Shown: positions 52,073-64,000 of the stretch, piece by piece
Layout: each line of letters opens with the position of its first letter
Numbering within the stretch: the first letter of the stretch is position 1
NCBI GenBank assembly: GCA_963995525.1
Contig: OZ023213.1
Coordinates: 44,217,097-44,281,096 of the forward strand
Direction: 5' to 3'
Origin: Escarpia spicata
Lineage: Eukaryota > Annelida > Polychaeta > Sabellida > Siboglinidae
Length of the DNA stretch: 64,000 bases
Notes under the pieces: model-generated
Seen by the model: the letters and a program-made list of their open reading frames with translations, nothing else
Database searches by the model: none
What the model was told of the DNA's origin: nothing
Position numbers and translations under genes: made by a program

Positions 52073-52599
52073 CTGTTAAATGATATCAGTAAATTATTAC
52101 AATTATACATCTTGACGGTTGATCACCTTTTTATTTTTCGATGTGAGATACCATTTCAGAGAATTCTATGTTTCTATGATTCGCTATCATTTAAAATTGG
52201 TAAATCGGTTAATAGTTCAAGACAAACATAACTTCTAACTTGAATCACTGATTAATAAAAACAATGGGTGCATAGGCCAATGTTGATGTCCTATTGATTA
52301 ACTGAAGTCGGATACATTTGTTTTCAGACGGGGGCGTGCGCGCTTCATTTTGAAATCGCCCCATTATCGTTCATGTCATTACGGCAATTATCTGTATATA
52401 TTCATGCAATTTGTATTCATTTATGTATAGATATGAGTAACACACCTCTCTGCATCCGTTGGGAATCTAGTAGTCGGCATCCTGCAGTCTCGTAAGACTA
52501 TGGATCTGTGCCCTGGTGTCGAAGATCAGTTGTTGGCTGGGCAGCGTCTGTTGTGGCTGTAGAGGCCAATTCTTGAGTGGCAGTCTTTATTGCATATGC

Positions 52600-54790
52600 T
52601 GCACTTGAAAGCGCTCTCGGCTCTGTTCTCAGCCTGAGTGTTTTTATCTGCGGTTGCGTTTTACTTCTGCTAGCCTGCGGAGAGTATCCTCATTTGAGAC
52701 CCCTGTGTAGTTTCTGCCTCAATGTGGATCGGCCTCCAGCAAGATCCTCCCAGTTGTCAGCATATATGTCTAGTGCCTTCAAGTCTCACTTGCATACGTC
52801 CTTGAAGCGCAGATAGGGACGTCCTGGAGCTCTCTTTCCAGAGGCCAGCTCTCCGTAGAGGATGTCTTTTGGAAGTCTCCCATCTTCCATCCGATGCACA
52901 TGGCCGAGCCAGCGGAGGTGGCGTTGCCTGAGCATGGTCACCAGGCTCACAGACTTGGCACGCGAGAGGACCTCTCTATTGGGGACTCGATCCTTCCAGG
53001 AGATCCCGAGGATGCGCCGCAGGCAGCGCATGTGAAATTAGTTCAGTCGATTCTCCTGAGTGGAGTACAGCGTCCAGGGCTCACTACCGTGCATAAGTGT
53101 ACCCAGCACGCAGGCGTTGTACACTGTCACCTTTGTGTGCTCTGTCAGCATTTTGTTATTCCACACTCACTTTGTAAGCCGGGAAAGTGTTGAGGCCGTT
53201 CGCCCAATCCTTCTGCTGATTTCTGCTTCTAAGGAGAGGTTGTCAGCAATGGTAGACCCAAGGTAGGTGAAGAGGTGGACGACCTCCAGCTCATAATTGT
53301 TTATGGAGATGGCTGGAGAGTGATCACATCCTGCCCCATGTTAGTCTTTCTCAAGCTGATTGTCAGTCCGAAATCCATGCATGCCTTTGCAATGCGGTTC
53401 ATGAGGTTTTGTAGCTCGTTCTCGGTATGCGTGATGACTGCTGCATCATCCGCAAACAGAAAGTCTCTGACGAGGGCCAGGCGCACCTTGGTCTTCGCGT
53501 TTAGGCGAGACAAATTGAAAAGTTTTCCGTCAGATCTCGTGTGCATGTAACACTACTTCTGTCGAAGATCCAAAGGCGTGCTTCAAAATAAGGGCAAAGA
53601 ATATCCCAAAGAGGGTTGGGGCGAGGACGCATCCCTATTTGACGCCACTGGTAACGTTAAAAGTCTCGGACGTAGAACCGTCATACAGGATTGTACCTCT
53701 CACATCATCGTGGAATGACCTGATTACGCTGCAGAGTTTTGGGGGGCATCCTATCTTCGGTAGGATCTTGAACAGACCATCCCTGCTCACAAGGTCGAAG
53801 GCTTTGGTAAGATCGATGACGGCAATGTACAGCGGCTTCTTTTGTTCCCTACATTTCTCCTGTATAACTGTCGAAGCGAAAAGATCATGTCACTAGTTGA
53901 TATATTTGCTCTGAAGCGACACTGGGATTCGGGGTAGACTTTGTCAGCGAGTATGTGTAGTCTGTTTAGGATGACACGAGCAAACAACTTGCCAACTACG
54001 CTCAGGAGTGAGATGCCTCTGTAATTGCTACAATCACTCCTGTGTCCTTTGTTCTTGTATAGCGTGACGATGTTGGCATGGCCCCTTCACTCCAGCACTG
54101 ACAAAGAAGTACGTGTAGGGGTTTGAGTAGAGTGCTCTTGCCGCACTTGATGATTTCGGGTGGAATTCCATCGCTTCCAGGTGCTTTTCCACTGGTGAGA
54201 TTAATAGCCTTGCTGAGTTCGTCGACAGTTGGTTATTCGCCCAGCTCTGTTAGAATGGGCAGACATTCTATGTCATCCATGGCTGAGCTGGTGACAGCAT
54301 TCTCTCTGGAGTGTAGTTCTGAGTAGAATTATACCCACCTCTCCATTGCTCTTTTTCTATCATGGATGGGCTCGCCTGTGGAGGACCTCAAGGGGGGTGT
54401 CTTACTATGGGTTTTTTATGCCGTCATACATGGCCCCAGTGTTGCCTGTATCAGCTAACCTCTGGATGTCCTTGCATATCTGGTGCCAGTATTCGTTCGC
54501 ACAGCGCCTAGCAATCTGCTGGACTTTGCTTCTGGCTGTTCGGAGTACCCGGAGGGTTGCTTGGCTGGGTGAGCGCTTATGTTCTACAAGGGCTGCACAC
54601 CTGGCCTCGATAAATGGAGTCACCACACTGCAGTTAGCCTCGAACCAATCATTTGTCTTCTTTGACTTCTTCTTTCCAAAGACTGTGATGGCAGCATTTG
54701 GCACTGTGTCGCGTACATGGTCCCATGTCTGAGTGGCAGTGTCAAGTGGTAGACTGTTGTTCAGTGCATCCTCCAGTACACCTCTAAACA
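52600..54790 (-). pseudogene. LINE reverse transcriptase, decayed
   Basis: Minus-strand frames appear in order from 54770 down: ANEYWHQICKDIQRLADTGN (pre-RT linker), RVILNRLHILADKVYPESQC (RT palm), LVRDFLFADDAAVITHTENE (catalytic F-A-D-D), then MRCLRRILGISWKDRVPNRE and LRWLGHVHRMEDGRLP with GKRAPGRPYLRFKDVCK. This is the RT region of a non-LTR retrotransposon of the R-W-L-G-H-V-x-R-M type. Stops and frameshifts are frequent, so it is dead. No endonuclease domain is seen upstream. Confidence 0.85.
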
Positions 54791-55977
54791 GAATGATAAA
54801 TCAGGCCGTTTGTTTCTAGAATTAGAACAATTACACGCCGAACAAAAATGCGCAGACTTTCCCACGGCTGGTTTTGCCGTTCGCGCCTAACCGCATGAGG
54901 GAGGCACTAGCGATACATTTCACCCAATATCATCGAGTGGCGCGTCTTGTTATACAGTCTTTGGTGCTACTAGTGCATCTTCTTTCTGGTGCTATTTTCT
55001 AATATTGCTGGTGCAGTTTGTTAATCTCTTGCACCCTGTTCATGTATTCTCTTTTTGCTGATCTTCTTTCTTCTTATGCTATTACGAGTGAGGCATGTTC
55101 TGCTGCTATTGGTGCAACATATTCTTCTGTTATCATTGATTCGGCTTTTCTGTAAGTTTCCTGATTCTCTTAAACGTTCACATGATGTTTCAAGTATTTG
55201 CTCGATCGAACAAAAGTGCAAAATCATGCCAATTTTCACGAAGTTTATTACATTAACAATATCCAGTGCAAAATATTTTAGATGTCGCTACATACACAGA
55301 TGTCATCAGTAAATACTATATTTTAATATTTGTTTGCAAAGTTGCTCAATCATATGCACAATTCTATTAGCGTAGCCATAATTATTTGGCACAACCTGCC
55401 ATTTTGGTACCATCGTGTTGCACGCCCTGGCTGCGTTATCATTATAACATCATTGCATAAAGTATTTACAATAATGTTTGACGCCAACTGAAATTGTTTT
55501 AATACATACGCAAACAATATCTAAAACCCGAAAGTAAAGAAACTAGCAAGTATGGAAAATGCGTAAGTAGCAAGCCACTTTTCAATTAGTGTTGTCTCAA
55601 TACTGTCTAACTTCGGAGTAATATTTTGTGGTTTTTGGAGATACCATTGAATAAAACTACTGGGTCAACACCATGCACTGTTCGATACGAGAACGTTGAT
55701 ATATCCGTGCCCGTATGTCGGTAACTCTTACATAAGCCAACTCACTATTGCGATGATGCACACCTTTGGCTTTATTAACGCACGCACACGAATACGTATT
55801 TTCATATTGAGTATATATTAATTCAACGAATAATTTGTCACATAATTGTAGGAAACAAGACATTTATATTGTCATAGGGTTCAGCCAAAGGTTGTGATAG
55901 ATGCTCACAAGCAGAACTAATTCAAGTCTTACTAAAAGTATTGGCGACAGTGCCATCTAACGGTAGTTGTATTGAAC
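54791..55977. other. Intergenic, no supported gene
   Basis: AT-rich; unsupported ORFs only. Confidence 0.4.
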
Positions 55978-56205
55978 GTGAGACAGCGAGAAATGTAAGA
56001 GAGAAAGGGGGAGGGAGGAATGGAGGGAGGGAGCGAGGGTGGGATGGAGGGAGGGTGGAATAGATGGAGGGAGGCGGAGAGGGAGGGAGCAAGGGTGGGA
56101 TGGATGGAGAGGGAGGACAGAGGTAGGAACGGAGAGAGAGATACGATAAAGAGGGTGAATGAGTGAATGAAAGAGAGAGAGGAGGAGGAGTGTGGGGGAA
56201 TAATA
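55978..56205. repeat. Purine-rich GGGA/GAGA tract
   Basis: Irregular GGAGGGAGGGA, GGGTGGGATGGAGGG and GAGAGA words over 230 bp. The antisense Ser/Leu/Pro frames are translations of this repeat. Confidence 0.9.
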
Positions 56206-57606
56206 CAGATAGAAATGGAGAGACACAATGTAGATTGAGTGCTTTTCATGCAGAACTCATTTACAAATTACAACATTTCACTCATGGAAAGCAAAACGTA
56301 TTTAGTGAGATAACATGATTTTACAGCACCTGTTCTTACGAATGCCAGTCAGTGACTGAATACAATCAGAAAATAACTCAAGTAAAATTTGTCAAGTCAG
56401 AGATACCAACACATTAAGCGAGTTGTCTTTGGGCACGTATGAAAGCGTGTCCACACGAAAATGCTGATCAGTCATCTAATCGACATTCCTCCAAGAGAAA
56501 CGACGTACCGACATAACGCTTAACGAACACCAAGTGCACACCTACCGCAAAAAGCGACTAGCAAACATCGTATGTTATTCTGCACCAGAGTTAAACAACA
56601 TCTTTTGTGGAGAACGCTCGAAATTGCACTTATTTAGATGCAGAATAAGATGCATTGGTGTGCCGTGGCTACTTCTGCTCGGTACCCCCCCCCCCCCACC
56701 CTTAGTGTATCTGTGTTACTACAGCTGTGTTATGAAAATGTTAATGCAGCCCTTTCTCTGTCTGTATTTAGTTACACCAACTATTGCGGAGGTTGGTAAT
56801 GGGCAATCCAATTGATTAATTCACAGGGATTGCCACTGTGCACGTACAGTCTATACAATGTTTTCCACATCATGTGCACAGACGGGTACATAAACATTAC
56901 TGATTTATGTACCACATATGCAATGTACTACAATTTAGTGTACATGTATATTAGTTCTTCAGTTTTGCTAGTTATTGACCAAGAACTCTTGATTGCAGTT
57001 ATACATATTTACAGCATACGAACTGCCATAGATTCATAATATATAAACACTAGGGAAACATACCCGTGTGCAGACTGCACACCTTCTATAGTACTAGCTA
57101 GAGTATTTACAACAATTTGCTATACAAAAGTGGGGGACTGGAACCTTTTGGCCCCACATGTTCGCATGCGGTGGCCAACCCCCCACTAAAGACGCTGGTG
57201 TGATCGCCGACTGTTGGTGTGCATGTCAGTAAAAATTTAAATTACAAAATTAAATTAGAAAAAGGATGTTTTGTGTGGCACACGTAGCTCTGTTGATCTG
57301 TTTGCCAACTTTCGTTATTATCGATAGTTTAGTTTACTATCGACAGTATCTATCTATGGTGAAATGTACTATCGACATCAAACCTACACTATCGTAACAT
57401 TGGAAATTCGATGTAGTGTTACACCATTACAAGCAAGATCAAAATTGCAAGTCGATGTCACAACGGAACGTTCGCATTCGTCGTCACGATTAAAGTATTT
57501 CCTACGTTTGTGGAGTGGAAGAAAAACAGAGTGAGAAAACTAAAATCCACATTCAGTTTTGCGGTATGGATCAAGCAGAGCCGGCCTGTTGATGGCGAGG
57601 TGGCTG
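56206..57606. other. Intergenic, no supported gene
   Basis: A C-run at about 56688-56698. TATCGATAGT/ACTATCGACA words recur at 57318-57395 in both orientations. Confidence 0.4.
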
Positions 57607-60600
57607 CTATTTCAGCGTCTTCTTAGTTGGCTTCATTATCTTTTTGTTCACCGCTGACACCGAATCGTCCCTCTTCAAGCCCTTGATCCGGTTGCGCTCC
57701 AACATCGTCTCTACCCGAACTCGCAGTTCCGCTTCCTTCATTGGAGTAACGTCATCGTCGTCATCAAGGGTATCATCCTCACTGCCGATTACATAGTCAA
57801 GAAATAAATAAATAAATTAATAAACCAATCAATCAATCAATCACTCAAACAACCAACCAATCAATATTTTTATTTCCAACTAACAGGGCAAATTTCACTA
57901 TAATAGATATTATAATAAAACACGAAGTATTCAACATGGAATTAAGATAATATATACGTATGGTAAGCTGCCAATATACATTTTAGAGAGAAGAATCAGT
58001 TTGCAATAATCAGCAGAACATGTGATATGGTGACATTTAAAAAATAGCACATATAAAGAAATATTAAATATTAACATTAGCTTTTCACGCAAAGATTACC
58101 AATTAACAGTGCAATGCGTAAAGCAAACCCCGTTTGACTTAGCAATCAAAAGGTGGTTTCCCATAAATTATAAACGTTAAACAAAATGGCGGGGTTGGTG
58201 GTGGTTTGAACCAACACGAAACACTCTTGCAAACACATATTGTATTAAATGATGCACGCGTAAGCCAGTACTCACAAAGACGTTGGCGGAATGACAACTG
58301 GCACAATCCTTAACGATGGTTCCAACTGTCCGATGTCCAACTTAAGGGGCAGTTCTCCTTCCAGGATACTTTGCTAAAAGCACGTAATGTTATACATTGG
58401 TTTATATGCACGGGTAACACGCCTATGTGGTTATATATAATACAAGTATCGGCAGGTGACAGTTTTATCGTGATTAGTATGACTATACAGCTTATTTTCC
58501 TGATAAAACTCTTATTTTATCTTCACATGAGCTCATTTGTTTGCACGCAACTTTTTATCTGCATATTTGTCCGTGATTTTTGTGTTTTCTGCTATACGAA
58601 ATGTGTTTGCTTGCACACAATATTTTGTTTTGTCTGCACATAACGCTTGTTTTGTACGAACGTGACGCATTTTTCATTTGCACAAAACGTATCATTTGTT
58701 ACGATATGACACGTGATATATTTATTATGATAAAACGATCTGTATTTGGTTTGTGCATCGCCTGTCGCATGCCACACACTTGCTTTGTTTGTGTGTTGTC
58801 CGTATTTTATTTGCATAAGAACATATCAGTGTTCATTCATTATTGATATTATCTTCTAAGAACCTGATCTTTATTGCAGTGTGACATAACCACGTCTGTA
58901 AAATTATTCTCTGATTAACAAAAGCTGCAAATAAATTCAAAATTGTCACAGCTCGCAGGAGGATATGAATAAGTTTATTTGTTTCAACAGCAAGTTATAA
59001 AGTGTTTCCATTGGCAAACAATGCAGAAGTACATGAATATACAAAACTAGAAAAACTGTAAAACCAGTCACTAAACATCAAATCAATATCTATCTATCTA
59101 TAAAACCAGTCACTAAACATCAAATCAATATCTATCTATATATATATATATATATAGACAGGCAGACCGGCAGAAAGACAAACTGACAGACTGACAGACA
59201 GATAGATAGACAGCAGTGTCATAAAACCAATATTTGCTGTGGGACAGGAGATTCATTCTCAAACAAAAAAATGGTCGCAATCATAGGAGCCATCCAAAGT
59301 AATTCCTTATAAAGCATATGCTACATCTTACTGAATACAAATTAAATACTAGTAATTACACAACAACATATAATAACACGTTGCTAGTGATTGAAGCCGT
59401 ACTTGGAGGTAGTATACCTCACTGTCCTCAGTCGTTACTCACCCGCATCTTGAGGTAGTACGTGCTCTTGAGTAGCTCCACAGCACGTGACTCGATGTGA
59501 GCCAAGTAGCGTGTGACGTTGTTTTCCGAGATACCACGCTCACCTCCCAGCTGTGATTTAATTGGTGTCTCATCACAGCCAATCTTGTCAAAGATCATCG
59601 TCATCTGTTAACAGAGAGAACGATTACTATAGAAGACGATCATCTATTGTGCAAACAAATGTTGTATAAGATATTAAAAATCATTTGATATTAACGTATG
59701 TGCATCTGTACAAAATGTATATTGTTAATAGCCCATGTGGTCTATATGGGCAAACTTATATTATATTGTACAATGTTTTGTTTTATAGCGTATTTATGTA
59801 CATTTATTTCATTATATATTTACAATACATTGTAACTTATTTATATTTTAAACTTTGTATAACTGATTATATTTACATTAGTACTTGCGTTTACACAATT
59901 TATTTAATTTTAATGCATATTTGTAAGTACTGATACATGGGTTTTTATTTGAAATAAGAAATAAAAGCATTCGTATTCGTTTAAAGGACTAGTGCAGCAA
60001 TACTACATTAATTACAGATTAACACTGTCTCAGGAACATTTGGACATTTTATTTTTGAATCAGTTTGCAAAAAATAAAACCTGTCTAGTTAGCATCCACC
60101 AAGCATGGGGCTATAAACTTGAAAAATTAATTAATTAAAGTACAATTAACTTACAAATGTTTCAATTAAATTAACCTCACATTTATCCAGTCAAATAAAT
60201 TAAGTTAACCTCTCTTTTTCTCAATTAAATTAACAATTATCTTTAATACAAGACAAAAAGAAGCCACCATCTGCTTAGGGAGCTAAATAATGTTACCATC
60301 TGCTTCATGGTAAGCAAGCAAATAAAACAATAATAACATTGAACAAAAGTCTCTAAAACTTGAAAACACATTTTAAAAAGCCTGGTATCCTCTAGAAAAT
60401 ATTAGCTCATTTGTAAAATTGGTGTTAAAATTTTAATGAAATTTTGGACAAAATAATGACGTATTACTGATGATCAAAATTCAACGAACAAAGGGAGAAC
60501 GTAGTCCGGCTTCATTTTCGGCCTGTATCACAAAATAAGTGTTGGTGCAACGAGACTCATTTCATGTTGGAGTGTTACATATTGTATTGTAGATCTTAGC

Positions 60601-61407
60601 ACCCGAATACATAAGAGTTACAAAAGTTGTTTCACATGTGAAAGTGTTTCGTACATGATCACATAACTTCTTGAGGGTGTGGTTGATTTCAGACAGACGT
60701 TGTTCACTCTCCATCAACTCACGATTCTTGGTTTGTACGTTCGACTGGAAAACAAGACATAGACGCTAGATTGAATACAGAGAAGAGCAACTAAACTTAT
60801 TACGGAAAACGCTTAAAAGAATGTTGTTTTAAAATCCTAAAGACATGGAGATTAAGAGGGGATAAAGTAAAAATGCTCAATATATGAAATGGCCATGAAA
60901 ATATTTATAGAAGGATTTTGTCTCATTGACAAACACTAGAACTAGAGGACACGAAACAACATTAGCAATGGAACGGTGTATATTATATATAAGAAAGTAT
61001 TCATTCTCACACATATTATAATGCGTTATCAAGCAGCTTTGGAGCAAATAATCTACTGATTATATAACTGCTATACTATCAACAGGAATATGTTTAAAAA
61101 CAGTACTTATACTGTAATTATCACAGAAAAGTTAATATAGAGACAAAATTATTGAACTCTCGACAAGCCAACCTCGCTTTAATGTGTCATAACTGGCACC
61201 AGAGTTGTTGTTGACCGTCACTCGCACGGAGCTTGCACTCACCTCCACTGTTTGCATCTTGTCTTCCCACGTCTTGTTTTGTTGCATCTCCATGGTGCTC
61301 ATCTCGACGATGTTGTCTCGCAACTGGTTGATTTCGGCCTGCAGCGCATCAGACTCACTACTCAACTCGTTGGCGTAGTTATACAGCGCGAAGTTAGTTT
61401 CTTCCTT
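57607..61407 (-). CDS. Second ODAD1/CCDC63-like gene, inverted paralogue (five 3' exons)
   Basis: Exons on the minus strand: 61407-61243, 60744-60655, 59604-59443, 58373-58276 and 57781-57607 (stop TAG). Their lengths of 165, 90, 162 and 98 nt equal the four matching internal exons of the plus-strand copy, and borders fall at the same codons. Protein segments: KEETNFALYNYANELSSE, NQLRDNIVEMSTMEMQ, IFDKIGCDETPIKSQLGGER, ILEGELPLKLDIGQLEP and a tail ending KPTKKTLK. Here the donor after the 165-nt exon is a normal GTGAGT. Exons matching the first three of the other copy are not found before 64000; they may lie further upstream or be lost. Confidence 0.75.
59082..59160. repeat. Tandem duplication and TATC/TA microsatellite
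   Basis: AAAACCAGTCACTAAACATC + AAATCAATATCTATCTAT occurs twice in a row, followed by (TA)n and then CAGA-type repeats to about 59215. It lies in an intron of the second ODAD1-like gene. Confidence 0.85.
59605..60654. other. Intron of the second ODAD1-like gene
   Basis: AT-rich; AATTAAATTAAC words recur at 60120-60240. No additional exon seen. Confidence 0.4.
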
Positions 61408-61659
61408 CTGCAAGCGGCCACAGAACGCACGTCAACTGTGAATTCGCCAGCACGTCTACACATCGACTTGACAAAGGCGTGAACTTACTTGTATGTGTAT
61501 GTGTGTATATGTGAGCGTGCGTTTGACTACATGTTTCATCTGTTTCGTAGCCTTCCAGGAAAGGTATACCATTTTGTCTCACATAATTGACTATAGATTT
61601 CTAAATGAGGCAAACTATCAGCAATCAGTCATTTTATGTTTTTAGAGAGTATTGGATGT

Positions 61660-62998
61660 GCGTGACTTCCGTGACAGAAAAACGTGACTTCCGTGACAAG
61701 TATAGCTCCACCAGTATAAAACAAAAGGCAAAAGTTTTTAAATTCTTATTTATTTTCATAAAACCCCAAAACACAAAAAGCAATAAACAAATGAAGTCCT
61801 AAATACAGTTTGATGATCAAAATTTCTCAAAATATTATAATTTGCAAATCCTGTGTATATATGAAGTAAATGAACGAAAAATGTTTCATGAATTACAATT
61901 AAAATTATGTTGTAGGTTCATTTATTCTTGTGACTACTTGAAATAAACAGATCTCTGGTTAGTTTGGTATGCTCAAAGCTAGTTTCCTGCTTTCCTACAG
62001 CGTCAGCAGAACAAGTTGATCGTAATATTATTAACTTTTTTGGGGGTTGGTATTGGGCATATATGATTATCCTCGATGGGATTCTGGTCGTAGAAATTAC
62101 CACTTCTATACAGGAAATTCACACAAACATCCTTGTCATTTAGTTGCAGCGCCTAGAAGGAAAGGTAATAATTTTATTCAAAAACTGCACATTAACTAAG
62201 TCTGTAATTGTACACGTTAAAAAGCATGCACAATGTAGTGCAAGGGTTATGATAGTAAATATTGACTGAATAACGTACATTGCTTATTTTGTATTACATA
62301 GTTTAAGGTTTCTGTCCATATATTTTCACTGTTTGATTTATCTGCCTTCTTATTATACACGTCCTAGCTGGTCTTATTTTGTTCACTTAAAACATTCCCA
62401 TAAATTATTTGCTTTTCTTGAATTATTTGGTCCATCTCCTGCTGCAAACTTTGTATTTGGTAGATACCCCACTTGATTGTATTTTGTCCCTGAGTGACAA
62501 AGTGAGTGAGTGGCATCCTGGCTCAACAGTATTAACTCAAGGAACATAATATAAAATATAAAACATAAAATAAAAACGTCCATCATTTGTATGATCATAC
62601 ATGCATTTAACCAGGAGTATGTGTTACTTGTATGGTTTGTTTTCCATGGCAAATCAGCGTGATTTCTGTGACAGACTTTGATATGCATTTATTTACTACA
62701 ATAAAACACTTACATTATACATTAGGTATGCCTCAGTTACTCTAATTGTAGGAGATTCATAAACATGTCAGACATTTCTACATCAGGTATCTTCCAGGAA
62801 ATAAAAACTAAATACTTGTGGTGTGACTTCCGTGACAGACCTTGATGTAGATTTCCTAACTACATTAAAGCAGTTACATTATACATTAGGCCAGCCCTAG
62901 TTAGCTTAGTACTAGGAGATTTACAAACAAAGGTTTTTTCTAAACTACATATTTCCCAGGAAATAAAAAAATACATGTTTTTGTGACTTCCGTGACAT
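61660..62998. repeat. Dispersed GTGACTTCCGTGACA motif and 168-bp repeat
   Basis: GTGACTTCCGTGACA occurs exactly four times (61662, 61684, 62823 and 62983), with a variant at 62659 and an inverted variant near 63223. From 62650 to 62998 the motif is the end of a ~165-bp tandem unit containing TTACATTATACATTAGG and TTCCCAGGAAATAAAAA-like blocks. Confidence 0.75.
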
Positions 62999-64000
62999 CA
63001 AAATGAGGTAGTTGTATCTGCTCAGTTCAAGAAACTGAAAAACTATAAAAACCAAATGCACTCTGCTGCAATAGTGTCGCCAGTTGGCCATTTTAGCTGC
63101 CAATTTCAGTCTGGCCAGAAGAACCTTTCCATGGAAAATTCACTGTCCAAAAAACTATGAGCATTTGTTATATTTTAGGGCATTCGGAGGGGTGTGTTGT
63201 TCTAAACCATGGTGATAGGGTGGAAGTCACTGTCACGGATTAGCAAGGTCTCTGTACACTTGATGGCTCAGGTCTAGTAAGGATCTTATATAAGGTCAAC
63301 GCATATGAGAAGGAGCGGTTATCGTGAACAAGCAACAAAGAACGAGGAAAATTTAATAAACTTTATTACAAGATGTCTTCCTTTATGTAAGTATCTCGAT
63401 TAGCAAAGATGAAAAGAATAAAGAAATCCCGTAACTCAAATCTTAACTGAACATAATAAACAATAACACTGAATCTTTAAATCTATCTAACTAAGAAAGT
63501 AAAGTTACAATTAATCTTTCAATTATCCAATTCCTCTTTCTTTCTAAGGTGTATTGTTCCACTACACGACCAAACACTAGGCGCCAAGTGTTATCTAAGA
63601 ATAGATCTCATAAGATAAATACACAACATTATAGCCAGCCCTCGCGGACTCTCATTACAGTAATCGGTTACAACAAATATATTTATGTATACTTCAAGGG
63701 TAATAGTACAAAAAAACACAGATAACTACCAATCATAAAACAGTAAATAATAGAAACGTTCAATTAGAAAATATACATTTACACTGGGCTAGTCCCATCT
63801 CGAACCTATACGACCGTTTGATGAAGTCATCACGCCGAGCTCAGAAAACAATCAGAACGGTGTATCTCTGCCGCACGAGTGATGACGCCGGGCAATCGCG
63901 AATTCTCGAGTCGTGTCCGTGCTTCGATCGAGTGGTCTTGCCCGGTCGCAAACGAAGAAGTCGGACGAATGGGTTCGCGCGAATAACGCCGGGCAGTATA
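62999..64000. other. Right end, no supported gene
   Basis: Base composition changes at about 63800, where CG dinucleotides and the word ACGCCGGGCA become frequent (63885-63998). This may be the start of another mobile element that runs out of the window. No coding frame is recognised. Confidence 0.35.

Noticed and set aside
55932..56249. Ser/Leu/Pro-rich ORFs on the minus strand
   Set aside because: Antisense translation of a GGGA/GAGA tract.

Overview
The window looks like genomic DNA of an invertebrate metazoan, most likely a marine animal. It is AT-rich, has long introns with GT-AG borders, carries two copies of a gene for a ciliary (outer-dynein-arm docking) coiled-coil protein, and is crowded with satellites, MITEs, hAT elements and LINE remnants. 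The species cannot be named from sequence alone.

The centrepiece is one complete Maverick/Polinton (the animal DNA-virus-like transposon group related to adintoviruses), 11096-26262. Its borders can be placed to the base: a perfect 6-bp target-site duplication (ATCGTC, 11090-11095 and 26263-26268), termini 5'-AG...CT-3', and about 275-bp terminal inverted repeats. It is visibly richer in GC than the flanks. The left arm is a rightward virion block: tRNA-like Pol III unit, NADAR-domain protein, packaging ATPase, small basic protein, integrase remnant, membrane protein, penton-like minor capsid protein, pVI/pX-like basic protein, double-jelly-roll major capsid protein and adenain-like protease. 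The right arm is mostly leftward: a protein-primed family B DNA polymerase (17633-21666), then an unusual string of five small ORFs, each beginning exactly at a splice-acceptor-like TAG, and an RPA-like single-stranded-DNA-binding protein. A divergent promoter region with NRF-1-like palindromes and a 270-bp tandem duplication separates these from a rightward early-type gene next to the right TIR.

The capsid, packaging, protease and NADAR genes read intact. The integrase has lost its N-terminal catalytic half and has an internal stop, and the polymerase has a deletion or frameshift, a nonsense codon and a 15-bp duplication that creates a stop. This copy should therefore not replicate or integrate by itself, while its virion and accessory genes still read through.

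Left flank (1-11089): a pogo/Tigger-type MITE, a decayed element with an SGNH-hydrolase ORF and a CCCH gag-like ORF separated by a minisatellite, a 2.2-kb element with 33-bp TIRs that contains a satellite, and simple repeats. Right flank (26269-64000): eight exons of an ODAD1/CCDC63-like gene on + (26652-36463) and five exons of an inverted paralogue on - (61407-57607). Between and around them are nested hAT elements with target duplications, LINE fragments, a THAP-domain exon, a fold-back element and minisatellites.

The observations most worth following are the NADAR protein, the tRNA-like unit and the five-module acceptor/ORF array of the Polinton.
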